A stretch of 56,518 nucleotides of DNA from Alphaproteobacteria bacterium (GTDB lineage Bacteria; Pseudomonadota; Alphaproteobacteria; Caedimonadales; UBA1908): NCBI GenBank assembly GCA_021298595.1, contig JAJTHL010000002.1, positions 1 through 56,518 on the forward strand, read 5' to 3'. Under the pieces are notes generated by a model, which had not been told where the DNA came from, did no database searches, and saw only the letters and a list, made by a program, of their open reading frames with translations. This document shows positions 36,688 to 45,336 of this stretch, one piece after another (position 1 is the stretch's first letter; the number at the start of each line of letters is the position of its first letter). The translations under genes were made by a program, and so were the position numbers.

Positions 36688-38036
36688 CAAAAAATAACTC
36701 TACCTCCTAAGAGAGCGGTTGTGATTTCTTTGTATTTTCCGTCCACTGTGCCCGTCGATGTTGACACCTGATTTGCCTTCAAACGATATCGGCGCACACC
36801 AACATACAAATCAGTGCTAATATCATCAAAGCTTTGGACGATAAAGGCACCATAACCACGGGCTCTGTACTTTTCACCGGACCCTTCTAGTACGGGCAAA
36901 AGGTCATTAAACTGACCATAATCCAGCGCAAAAGCTGTTTGACCGACTTTAAATTTCTTCAAAATATAACCGACTTTTGCCACCCACATGGTGCCGTTTT
37001 TCGTATTTTGTTGATTGAAATCACGTTTACCAATAACACCGTGAAAGTTCAAGCCAAAAGGAAACAAAATGCCCGCAGCCCCCACATATTGTTTGTAACT
37101 GTCCGTTGTCAAAGTTTCTGATGTATTGGCAAGATGCGCTTGGGTGTAGCCCGCGTTCGCACTCACCTTAATTTTATTACTAAACTCTTGAGCGTAGCGT
37201 GCTGTAAAATTGAACGTGTCATTGGATCGCCCAAGATGTGACGCCGAGAACGAAAGTACGTTAAAAAACTGGGGTGTATCATAACGGACGCGGTTATCGA
37301 TTAAACCATCCATTCCGTCAATCACATTTGCGACTTGAATGCCTGCACCGTTGTTACCAGCCGTTCTTGTTCCCGTTGCCTTGTTAACAAAGTAGTAGCT
37401 TCCAACCAAATCTGTGAAGTTAGAGCTTAAAGCCACAGCGCCCGTTCCGGACAGGTCGGCTTCACCACTCATGCCGTAAGATGACAAAAAGCCCCTACCC
37501 ATGGAAAGCTTACCGAACTTTTTACTGGTAAGCATAATCTCTGCTTTTCTTGTGGCCACTGTGTTGCCGCCATCAGCGCTTGCGTTCTCTCCAATGGTTG
37601 CAAGACTGGAGTTGTTGCTTTGTGCGTTAATTTCCCACTGTGCGCCCGCAGAAAAATCGCTGTTTAAATCTGCATTGGCAACAACGCGAACCTGGCTATT
37701 ATCACTTTCATTGTCCACATGCTTAACTCTGAAGCGTTGGCCGTCGTCCACCAATTGCGCCGCTCTGTTCATTTGCCCTGAAAGTTGCAAGGATAGTTTT
37801 TTAGTGCCCGCATAAACAGGCACATTGTTATCACTTGCAGCCGTTTTTTGTTCAGCATTTTTGGCAGCTTCGCTCTCTAACTTTGCAAGGCGACTTGTAA
37901 GCTGCTCCAACTCCGCCTTAAGTCTATCTACTTCCGTACGATGGTGACCAGAGTCATGATGAATTTTGGCTAAGACGTTTGGGCCCATCAAAACGAGTGA
38001 ACATGATAAAAGCAGAGATTTACTTATGGTTTTCAT
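36687..38036 (-). CDS. Outer membrane porin with coiled-coil N-terminus
   Basis: A 449-residue protein. A signal peptide ends near VLA at residue 23, then comes a His-rich segment (IHHDSGHHRTE) and a coiled coil of about 40 residues (VDRLKAELEQLTSRLAKLES). The rest is a Gram-negative porin beta barrel (SGQMNRAAQLVDDG, KFGKLSMGRGFLSSYGMSG, DNRVRYDTPQFF) ending in aromatic Phe, the outer-membrane assembly signal. GGAGG lies before ATG. It is paralogous to the porin at 38701. The coiled coil may reach through the periplasm towards peptidoglycan. It is followed in a coupled way by a small lipoprotein. Confidence 0.9.
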   Translation of the reverse strand: MKTISKSLLLSCSLVLMGPNVLAKIHHDSGHHRTEVDRLKAELEQLTSRLAKLESEAAKNAEQKTAASDNNVPVYAGTKKLSLQLSGQMNRAAQLVDDGQRFRVKHVDNESDNSQVRVVANADLNSDFSAGAQWEINAQSNNSSLATIGENASADGGNTVATRKAEIMLTSKKFGKLSMGRGFLSSYGMSGEADLSGTGAVALSSNFTDLVGSYYFVNKATGTRTAGNNGAGIQVANVIDGMDGLIDNRVRYDTPQFFNVLSFSASHLGRSNDTFNFTARYAQEFSNKIKVSANAGYTQAHLANTSETLTTDSYKQYVGAAGILFPFGLNFHGVIGKRDFNQQNTKNGTMWVAKVGYILKKFKVGQTAFALDYGQFNDLLPVLEGSGEKYRARGYGAFIVQSFDDISTDLYVGVRRYRLKANQVSTSTGTVDGKYKEITTALLGGRVIF

Positions 38037-38700
38037 ATTTTTTACCTCCAGTTACAATCAGTTTTTACTGTGCTTTATACTTTTATTTTCTTATTTTCAT
38101 ACGTTGAAACGTTAAGATACAACGACTTTTATCTAACAACGACGACTAAAAAAACTCAATGAAGGATTGCTGTGAACATAGCATTTACGAAAAACGTGTT
38201 GCATTTTAGACGCAATTTAGTGAATTTTTATCTTTTTAGTATTTCTAGAAGCTTGCCAAAAAAATTGAAACAAACCATTTCATTCTCTGAGCATGGGTGT
38301 GACAATCGGTGACGCCTTAAAGAAACTTGACCCAAAAAGCGATGCATATCGTTTGCGCTCACCCACAACATTTCAAAGTGTGATCTTTCTCAACTGTTTG
38401 CGGGCCTCACCCCTATGAAATATACAAGAAAGCATTTCTTTAAAAACACGACATATGACATCATCTGAATTAAATAAAAGTAGGGGGAACGCCCTGGGAA
38501 TAGTCAGTTGTTGATAGCTCTGACTTTATGTATCTGCGTACTGATTATTACAGAGAGATTCTTGTAGAGCCGGGGCGCACTTAAAAGAACTCTGTTTAGG
38601 GGGAGGACAAAATTCATTAAGGCGACCGTGAAGTGGTCACTGACTTAGCAGCGACCACTCAAGGTTAACGCGCCTCATCAAAGGCTATGGCAAATCACCA
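38037..38700. other. Long intergenic region between the two porins
   Basis: About 660 bases without a supported gene. The part near 38037-38160 is the promoter zone of the first porin and contains repeated GTCGTTGT-like units on the minus strand. A 41-codon plus-strand frame at 38292 lacks a ribosome site. Near the second porin's end lies the hairpin at 38632. No transposon ends were recognised, though a decayed gene cannot be excluded. Confidence 0.5.
38632..38659 (-). terminator. Hairpin downstream of the second porin
   Basis: AGTGGTCACTG and CAGCGACCACT form an 11-base stem with one mismatch and a 6-base loop. It lies 41 bases past the porin stop on the minus strand. No T-run follows, so it may be an RNA-stabilising or rho-linked structure rather than a classic terminator. 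Confidence 0.5.
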
Positions 38701-40062
38701 CTAGAATACAACGCGACCGCCAGCAAGTACGGCGGTAACGCCGCGGTAGTCTCCGGGCACACTGCCGCCCAAAGACGTTGTCAGCGTACCGACAGACACA
38801 TTGTATCGGCGCATTCCAACGTAGAGGTCAGTGGAAATATCTTCATAATTTTGAACGATAAAAGCACCAAACCCTTTTAGCTTATACTTCTCGCCGTTTG
38901 CCTTTACAGCAGGAAACATCTCGTTGAATTGACCGTAGTCTATGGCAAAAGCTGTATGACCGATTTTAAAATACTTGAGGATATAACCAAGCTTTGCAAC
39001 CCAGATATTACCGCTTCTGACACCAGGTTTTGAAAAGTCTCTTTTTCCAATGGTCCCTTGTAGATTGATCCCGATGGGGAACAAGACAGATGCCGTTCCT
39101 AAATATTGCTGATAGACATCCTTGTTTGCTTTTGGGCCACCATTGGTTAAATGTGCCTGCATCAACGAAGCACCTGCACGCACTTTTACGCTTCCAATCT
39201 CGTGATCAAAACGTGCTGCAAAGTCGTACGTATCGTTTTCACGTCCCATATGGCTTGCCGACAAGGTTATGGCATTAAAGAATTTCGGTGTGTCGTATCG
39301 TACACGGTTATCTCGAAATCCTTTCATGCCATCAGCAAGATCGATAACACGAAGGCCGAGGCCGCCATTGCCAACGGTTGTGGATCCCGCAGGCGTCGTA
39401 AAATATACGCCTCCAGCAGCGTCATGGAAGTTGGAACCAAGGGCCACGGGATTTGTCGCAGACTGATCTGTGTCTCCTGTGATGTTATAGGAGGCTAGAT
39501 TGCCGCGCCCCAAAGATAGCTTTCCGTACCGCTTGCTTTCAAGCATGACCTCAGCCTTGCGGTTTTCAACGATATTTCCGCCATCGGCACTTTGACCTGT
39601 GGTTTCTCCCATCGAGGCAAGGCTTGTGTTATTGCTTTTTGCGGCAACTTCCCATTTTGCCCCAACACTGAAATCATCGCTCATTTTTCCACGCGCGACG
39701 ACACGCACTTGGCTTGGGTCAGTATCATTATCCACGTGCTTGGTTCGCGTACGTTCACCGTCACCGGCAATTTGGACAGCCCGGTTCATTTGACCTGAAA
39801 GTTCAAGGGACAATTTTTTTGTACCACTGTTGACCGCAAGTCCTGTTTGTGAAGCTTCTGTCACCGCCTTTTCTTTGGATGCCGCTGCTTTTTCCAGCTG
39901 ATCCAAACGGTGTTGCATGGCATCAAGCTTTGCCATTAGCTCTGCTACTTTGGCATCAGAATTGCCATGATGTGTTTGGTGGCGATGGGGATGCTCTCCC
40001 GCATATGTTGTAGCTGCCGCAAGTGTTGTGACACAAGCAGACAACATAAGTAATTTTTTCAT
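38701..40062 (-). CDS. Outer membrane porin, paralog of the 36687 porin
   Basis: A 453-residue protein with signal peptide (MKKLLMLSACVTTLAAATTYAG without the last residues), His-rich start HPHRHQTHHG, a coiled coil near 35-65 (VAELMAKLDAMQHRLDQLEK), and a porin barrel ending GGRVVF. Barrel segments run in parallel with the other porin, for example LSLELSGQMNRAVQIAGDG, DNRVRYDTPKFF and FKIGHTAFAIDYGQFNEMF. GGGAGG sits 6 bases before ATG. The pair arose by duplication; differing loops may give different permeability. Confidence 0.9.
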   Translation of the reverse strand: MKKLLMLSACVTTLAAATTYAGEHPHRHQTHHGNSDAKVAELMAKLDAMQHRLDQLEKAAASKEKAVTEASQTGLAVNSGTKKLSLELSGQMNRAVQIAGDGERTRTKHVDNDTDPSQVRVVARGKMSDDFSVGAKWEVAAKSNNTSLASMGETTGQSADGGNIVENRKAEVMLESKRYGKLSLGRGNLASYNITGDTDQSATNPVALGSNFHDAAGGVYFTTPAGSTTVGNGGLGLRVIDLADGMKGFRDNRVRYDTPKFFNAITLSASHMGRENDTYDFAARFDHEIGSVKVRAGASLMQAHLTNGGPKANKDVYQQYLGTASVLFPIGINLQGTIGKRDFSKPGVRSGNIWVAKLGYILKYFKIGHTAFAIDYGQFNEMFPAVKANGEKYKLKGFGAFIVQNYEDISTDLYVGMRRYNVSVGTLTTSLGGSVPGDYRGVTAVLAGGRVVF

Positions 40063-40150
40063 TAATAGCCTCCCTGTACTTTAAAAATTGACTTAAATTT
40101 TTTCCATTTGGTAAAAATTTATAGGACTTTTATCACAAAGTTAATTTATC

Positions 40151-40972
40151 TTACGCTGCTTCCATGGTACCAACAATACGAAAAGATGCTTTAAGTTCAT
40201 TTCTTGGAATGGAGATCTTCTTTTCTTTATAAGCATTCTGCGAAAACTCTAACACGGAAAGCTCTAAAGCATCAGGCTGCCCTGCAGCGTCGGAGTGCCA
40301 TCCCATAAACTGACCTACAAAGGCTTGATCGTGAGCATTCACAGCAAGCATGTAGCATTCTGGCGTAAGAGAGCGTGCGGGGTGGGCAAAGATGCGGTCA
40401 CTTTTGCCATAGCGGGGGTTTATATCGTTATCTGCAATACTAAAGGCAAACGCATTAGCCACACCCGTCATTTCGGGGGGGCGATTGACCCATTCACGTG
40501 TTGACGTAACATCAAGGGTTAGCGTACCGTCTTGGCGGCGCTCTAGTTTATACAAGGGCAGATCTTGAGAAACTCCTAGTGAAGCCTCTTTGGTCCAACT
40601 GCTTTGTGGTATGTATTTGCTTGTGTGGGCATCGTGGGGTAATAAATCGCCAGGATGGCAGGATAATACAAGGGCGATCCTTTGCAAAATATCCGCATTA
40701 AGGCGCCTTGAACCGCTTTCAAGACGAGAAAGATAAGACGGTGATAGCTTTGTGAGCTCCGCAAGTTCTTCAAGGGTATATCCACGCTGAAGCCTTAGAT
40801 CTCTCAGGGGATGCCTTGATTTTTTCCTTTTTCTTGTCAAAAGCTTGTTATGTGCGACTCGGCCCTTGTCATGGATATGTAAGACATTGCCTGTCACATA
40901 GGCGCTGACGCGGTCTTCAACGAAACTTTCAAATTGAGTTTCCTTTTGTGCGGATGACTTAGTTACACTCAT
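40151..40972 (-). CDS. XRE-family regulator with degenerate LexA/S24-like domain
   Basis: A protein of about 273 residues from ATG 40972 (AAGGGAG 8 bases before); the longer frame adds nine. A helix-turn-helix lies at about 57-110 (LRDLRLQRGYTLEELAEL, SPSYLSRLESGSRRL). The region 160-225 matches the S24/LexA C-terminal fold found in phage-type repressors: WVNRPPEMTGVANAFAFSI, then DNDINPRYGKSDRIFAHPAR, then QAFVGQF. In active members the middle motif has a catalytic Ser and the last one a Lys; here these positions are Asp183 and Gly220. So self-cleavage is not expected. The gene diverges from a SANT-like protein, with small palindromes between. Confidence 0.82.
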   Translation of the reverse strand: MSVTKSSAQKETQFESFVEDRVSAYVTGNVLHIHDKGRVAHNKLLTRKRKKSRHPLRDLRLQRGYTLEELAELTKLSPSYLSRLESGSRRLNADILQRIALVLSCHPGDLLPHDAHTSKYIPQSSWTKEASLGVSQDLPLYKLERRQDGTLTLDVTSTREWVNRPPEMTGVANAFAFSIADNDINPRYGKSDRIFAHPARSLTPECYMLAVNAHDQAFVGQFMGWHSDAAGQPDALELSVLEFSQNAYKEKKISIPRNELKASFRIVGTMEAA

Positions 40973-41103
40973 CAACATTACTCCCTTATCGTTGTTCATT
41001 TACCTTTGTATTGTGCTCATCAATGGTCAAAGCGCGGCCGTTAACTTTTATTTGGGCTTTTTCTTGACAAATAGTGCTCACTTTTGCCAAAACCAACGCT
41101 ATG

Positions 41104-41138
41104 CCTATTGAGTATAGGGTATATGCGAAAAATGCATA
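41104..41138. promoter_or_regulatory. Paired palindromes between divergent regulators
   Basis: CCTAT-TGAGT-ATAGG at 41104-41118 and TATGC-GAAAAAT-GCATA at 41122-41138 lie side by side, and CTATGC at 41099 mirrors GCATAG at 41134. They sit about 55 bases ahead of the plus-strand gene and 130 bases ahead of the XRE gene, so an operator is plausible. Confidence 0.45.
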
Positions 41139-41190
41139 GGATGGCAAGTTTTTTTTAACAAAGAATAAATAATTTTTTAACGAGGCAAAA

Positions 41191-41766
41191 ATGAGACAAG
41201 TAGATCCCCTTTCGTTTAAGGGCAAAAAACCCCGATGGAGTGAAGCGGACATTCAAAAACTGACACTGGCAAGGGACATGGGGGCCTCACTCGATGTTCT
41301 TTCCAAGTTGACAGGTCGTAGTGCGACGGCTGTCAATAAAGCACTGACTCGCCTTGGAATAAGACCCCTTGGCAGTGAGCCAAGAGGCATAAAACCGGGG
41401 GGCGCAAGGCGTAAAGTGTCATTGTGTCACATCGAAGCGCGTCTTAGCGAAGAGATGACTACTTTTTCGGTGCAAGATCTTAGTTTTCAAGGAGAAAAAA
41501 GAAAGCCGTGCTTTTCACTGATGAAGAGTCCTGCGGCTGAATGCCGCATCCAAGCAAGCCTGCCGCTGCTGGTGAGCGTCACAAAAGTGATTTCATATTG
41601 GCAAACCCATGGCGTCCAAATAATTGAACGTACCCTTGGAGAAAAATCCTTCTTTGAGATGAATGGACAGATGTTATCCCGCGCACAACTCCTTTCCATG
41701 ACCAATCGCAAAAGAACACAAAATAATGAACCACTTTTTTGGTTGGACGGTGTCACGGAGTTTTAA
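41191..41766 (+). CDS. Putative DNA-binding protein with SANT/Myb-like helix-turn-helix
   Basis: A 191-residue protein. Residues 13-60 (RWSEADIQKLTLARDMGAS, LSKLTGRSATAVNKALTRLG) fit a Myb/SANT-like or sigma-region-4-like helix-turn-helix often seen in small alphaproteobacterial regulators. The rest is not recognised; it contains SVQDLSFQGEKRK and a C-terminal FWLDGVTEF. The start ATG 41191 has GAGGC upstream. It lies divergent to the XRE gene and 8 bases before another small basic protein, with which it is likely cotranscribed. Confidence 0.65.
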   Translation: MRQVDPLSFKGKKPRWSEADIQKLTLARDMGASLDVLSKLTGRSATAVNKALTRLGIRPLGSEPRGIKPGGARRKVSLCHIEARLSEEMTTFSVQDLSFQGEKRKPCFSLMKSPAAECRIQASLPLLVSVTKVISYWQTHGVQIIERTLGEKSFFEMNGQMLSRAQLLSMTNRKRTQNNEPLFWLDGVTEF

Positions 41767-41774
41767 ACAAAAGA

Positions 41775-42302
41775 ATGAAAATATTCTACACCCCAAAACA
41801 TAAAGCAAGACGAGGCAGGCCAAAAAAAATTGCAACAGAACAAAAAAATCTATGCCCTCGAAATTCATTAAAAACTGACATGAAACCGCCCCTTGACCAA
41901 CTTGTTTTGTCTGGCCTTATTTCTGAGATGGATGCCGAGATCGCCCTTGATTTCCAACGTCTTCGCACGCATGCGGCGCGCTTGATCAATGCGCCTCGAC
42001 TTGTACAGCAGCGGGCCAATCCTACCAGTGTCGGCAGCCAAAAAAGACAAGGAGTTGGCACACTCGAAACCACGCGTGAAAAGCGCCTTCTTATGAAATG
42101 GTCAGCTTTAAACAAAACAGTGCAAACGTGGGGCGAGGATTATTTTCTTTTGCTAGAGTGGAGTCTGACCCCCACACGAATGCTTGAAAAGCAACGCCTG
42201 ATTCAAGTGGCAAAAATTCTTGGCCCATTTTTACGAGATTTAGGTCAATTACAACGACAGGGAAGCCCAAAATGCACAGATCTCTCATACAGGGACCAAT
42301 GA
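41775..42302 (+). CDS. Small basic protein with AT-hook-like start, unknown
   Basis: A protein of about 175 residues from ATG 41775. It begins MKIFYTPKHKARRGRPKK, where RRGRPKK is an AT-hook-like core. The rest is helical: LISEMDAEIALDFQRLRTHA near 45, and WGEDYFLLLEWSLTPTRM near 125. No family is recognised. It follows the SANT-like gene by 8 bases. An association with nucleic acids is inferred from the basic start only. Confidence 0.55.
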   Translation: MKIFYTPKHKARRGRPKKIATEQKNLCPRNSLKTDMKPPLDQLVLSGLISEMDAEIALDFQRLRTHAARLINAPRLVQQRANPTSVGSQKRQGVGTLETTREKRLLMKWSALNKTVQTWGEDYFLLLEWSLTPTRMLEKQRLIQVAKILGPFLRDLGQLQRQGSPKCTDLSYRDQ

Positions 42303-42320
42303 AGATCTTACACGCCTTAC

Positions 42321-45300
42321 TTATGAAATGCGATGTCTTTGAAACGCATAGCAAGCCGGAATGATAAAGAGGGTTGTCAAAGTCCCAAATAATAGACCGC
42401 CAAAAAGGGTCCACCCTATGGCTTGGCGGGCTTCGGCGCCTGCCCCTGCCCCAATGGCCAAAGGGATCACCCCAAAGACCATGGCGCCGGTGGTCATCAA
42501 GATAGGGCGAAGACGCAGCTGCGCCGCACTAATGGCGGCTTCCTTGGGTGATTTCCCGCTTTGCCGCAAGTGATTTGCCATTTCCACAAGTAAGATACCG
42601 TGCTTCGTAATCAGCCCCACTAGAGTCACAAGACCGATTTTAGAGTAGATATTAAGGCTAACCCCCATGAGCCACATCATGCCCAGGGCCCCAAGGCTAG
42701 CGAGCGGCACCGTGAGGATAATGAACAAGGGATCTCGCATACTTTCAAACTGAATGGCAAGGATCGCAAAAATAAATAGCACCGCCAAAACAAAAAGCAT
42801 ATTGGTGCCAAAGGAGGCTTCGAGAAACTCTTTAGTGGCCCCGACCCAATCAACACTATACCCGTTATCAAGGACCTGTTTTGATACCTGCCCCACAATG
42901 TTTACAGCATCGCCCATGGCAACACCTTCTTGGAGATCAAGGGTCAAAATGGAGGCGCGCTGCTGGTTATGGTGCTCGAGCGTGGACGGGCTTGCAAAGC
43001 GCGTAAAGGTCGCAAGACCATCAAGGGAGGCACGCTCTCCTTTTTTATTCACCATATAGACTTCGCTGATGCTTGAGGGGTCCGTGTTGGTTTTCAAAAG
43101 CACTGTGTAGGAAATGCCGTCCTTCATATAAGAGATGGTCCGGTCCTGGCTGAGAGAAATTTTAAGAGCCTTGGCAACCGCGCTATCGGTAATGCCAAAA
43201 AGGCTCTGGTGATACGGATCGACTTTTACTTTCCAGCTGGGAGAGTTGAGGCGGAGGCTTTGGGACACGTTTGTGAAAAGGCCTGTTTTTTTCAGGGCGA
43301 CCATAAGCTTTTCGGCTTTTTCATAAAGATCCTTGTAAGGCTTAACGGTCAAAAGCACCAAACGTAGAGCGTTGCTGTTACCAATCTCAACACCCGGCAG
43401 GGCGGAGTTATAGTCCCACGCCCAAATATCTAAGGACGGCACTTTTTCCACGCGTCCTTTGATCAGGGTGGTTAGTGCACTAGCCGAGCGATCGCGCTTA
43501 GCCCAGTCCTTCAGAATCAAAGCGGTTGACGATCCCCATGTCCCCACAAAGGTAATGCGGTTTTCGGCTTCGGGGATATCCAAAAGCTCTTGTTCAACGC
43601 GCACGGCAAACTTGTCCTGGGACCCAATACCCTTACCAGGGACAGGAGAGGTGTAAGCACCAATCAAGCCCCGGTCTTCGGGAGGCGCCATTTCTTCGGG
43701 CAAGTGCTTCACAAGAAAGCCCGCCCCCACAAAGGCAACCGCCATAAACGCCAGAACATATTTTTTGTGGTCCAGCACTTTTTTCAAAAGCGCACCGTAA
43801 CGTGTGGTCAGCGCGCCCAAGGACACATCAAAGGCGGGAAAGAAAGTCTGGGCCTTGGGCTTGAGAAGCCTTGCGCATAACATGGGACAAAGAGTCAAGG
43901 AGACGATGCCCGAAATGATCACAGCGCCGGCCAAGGCAATGGAAAACTCTCTGAAAAGAAAGCCGATAGTACTTTGCAAGAAAGCGATGGGGGCGTAGAC
44001 ACTGGCAAGGGTCAGGGTCATGGCAATAACGGCAAAGCCGATCTCTTTGCTGCCTTCTATGGCGGCTTGCCGTACGGGTCGTCCTTCTTCGATATGGCGC
44101 TGGATATTTTCTAGCACCACAATCCCGTCATCCACCACAAGACCAATGGCCAAAATAATCGCAAGAAGTGTAATGATATTAATGGAAAGACCACACGCGT
44201 AAAAGACCCCCAAAACCCCAATTAGTGAAATGGGGATGGTGATCAGGGGCACAAGACACGCGCGAAAATTTCGCATAAACAACAGAATAATGCCGAAGAC
44301 CAGCAAGAACGCTTCCATTAACGACTTTTGAATGTTCTCAATAGAAGCTCTAATGAACCCCGCACTATCCACGTCGATGGTCACGCTCATCTCATCGGGA
44401 AGCTGGGCTTTGATCCGTTCGACCTCCTTACCGACCGTGCGGGAAACCTCAAGGGGATTGGCGTCGCTTGCAAGCTTGATTGCCAGCACCGCGCCGGGCT
44501 TTCCGTTCACACGCACGCGCACCTCATAATTATCCGCGCGTTGCACAATGTCTGCCACTTGCTTAAGAAGGACAGGCTTGTTACGTAAATCTCCTTGTTT
44601 AATCACAAGATTTTTGAAATCATCTTCTGTCTCAAGGGCCGTACTCAGGGAAACTGGCACGTCGTTATGAAGCTTGCCCGCTGCAAAGGCCTCTTTTTTC
44701 GCGTTCAGTGCCTGGGTCACGTCCTCAATGTTAAGGCCCAGCGCATAAAGTTGCTTCGGATCAAGGGTTACCGCCATGGTGTAGGGCGGACTCCACATCT
44801 CAACCGTTGAAATCCCTTCGATACTGCGAAAGACATTTTTGTACTGAATGTTAACAAGGTGGGTGAGCTCTTCAGGTTTCAGGCTTTTGCTTGAAAACGT
44901 AATGGCAATAAAGGGCGGTCCAGATCTTTCCCCGCCCCTTTGGATAATGGGCGACAGAAGATCTTTGGGCAGATCCGAGCGGACTTTTTCAACGGCGTCC
45001 CTGACTGCCACAAGCTTTGCGTCGATGGAGGCACCCGCCTTAAAAAAAAGCTTAATTTCTGAGTTATTATCGGTTGTTTGTGAGCTCATGGCCTTAAGAC
45101 CTGGCACGCCGGCCAGTGAATCCTCAAGGGGATTTGTCACACGCGTCTCCACAAGTTCGGCGCTGGCATTGGGGTAATGCGCCATGACCGTCAAGGTAGG
45201 CAGGGTCACATCGGGATACTCTCTGACGGCGATATTTTGAAGAGAGACGAGGCCCACTGCCACGATCATGGCGCTCAAAACCGAGGCGAAAACGGGCCTT

Positions 45301-45326
45301 TTGATAAAGAATTCGGGTAAATGCAT
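42321..45326 (-). CDS. RND efflux transporter (HAE1 family)
   Basis: A protein of about 1001 residues, the inner membrane pump of a tripartite drug/solute exporter. It begins MHLPEFFIKRPVFASVLSAM. Motifs in order are REYPDVTLPTLTV, the transmembrane proton-relay aspartate pair in GLVVDDGIVVLENIQRH, PIAFLQSTIGFLFREFSIAL and GLITKHGILLVEMANHLR near the C-terminus. It is a little shorter than AcrB. The start ATG 45326 follows AAGGAG, which overlaps the adaptor's end. The adaptor lies 10 bases upstream. No TolC-like gene is in the window. The substrate is unknown. Confidence 0.93.
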   Translation of the reverse strand: MHLPEFFIKRPVFASVLSAMIVAVGLVSLQNIAVREYPDVTLPTLTVMAHYPNASAELVETRVTNPLEDSLAGVPGLKAMSSQTTDNNSEIKLFFKAGASIDAKLVAVRDAVEKVRSDLPKDLLSPIIQRGGERSGPPFIAITFSSKSLKPEELTHLVNIQYKNVFRSIEGISTVEMWSPPYTMAVTLDPKQLYALGLNIEDVTQALNAKKEAFAAGKLHNDVPVSLSTALETEDDFKNLVIKQGDLRNKPVLLKQVADIVQRADNYEVRVRVNGKPGAVLAIKLASDANPLEVSRTVGKEVERIKAQLPDEMSVTIDVDSAGFIRASIENIQKSLMEAFLLVFGIILLFMRNFRACLVPLITIPISLIGVLGVFYACGLSINIITLLAIILAIGLVVDDGIVVLENIQRHIEEGRPVRQAAIEGSKEIGFAVIAMTLTLASVYAPIAFLQSTIGFLFREFSIALAGAVIISGIVSLTLCPMLCARLLKPKAQTFFPAFDVSLGALTTRYGALLKKVLDHKKYVLAFMAVAFVGAGFLVKHLPEEMAPPEDRGLIGAYTSPVPGKGIGSQDKFAVRVEQELLDIPEAENRITFVGTWGSSTALILKDWAKRDRSASALTTLIKGRVEKVPSLDIWAWDYNSALPGVEIGNSNALRLVLLTVKPYKDLYEKAEKLMVALKKTGLFTNVSQSLRLNSPSWKVKVDPYHQSLFGITDSAVAKALKISLSQDRTISYMKDGISYTVLLKTNTDPSSISEVYMVNKKGERASLDGLATFTRFASPSTLEHHNQQRASILTLDLQEGVAMGDAVNIVGQVSKQVLDNGYSVDWVGATKEFLEASFGTNMLFVLAVLFIFAILAIQFESMRDPLFIILTVPLASLGALGMMWLMGVSLNIYSKIGLVTLVGLITKHGILLVEMANHLRQSGKSPKEAAISAAQLRLRPILMTTGAMVFGVIPLAIGAGAGAEARQAIGWTLFGGLLFGTLTTLFIIPACYAFQRHRIS

Positions 45327-45336
45327 GGCGTGCTCC

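Noticed and set aside
38292-38417. 41-codon frame MGVTIGDALKKLDPK in the porin gap
   Set aside because: No ribosome site ahead of the ATG and no recognisable family; kept only as a note on the intergenic region.
40151-42302. Prophage remnant
   Set aside because: A repressor-like gene and two small DNA-binding genes are present, but no integrase, structural, lysis or attachment-site sequences are seen nearby.
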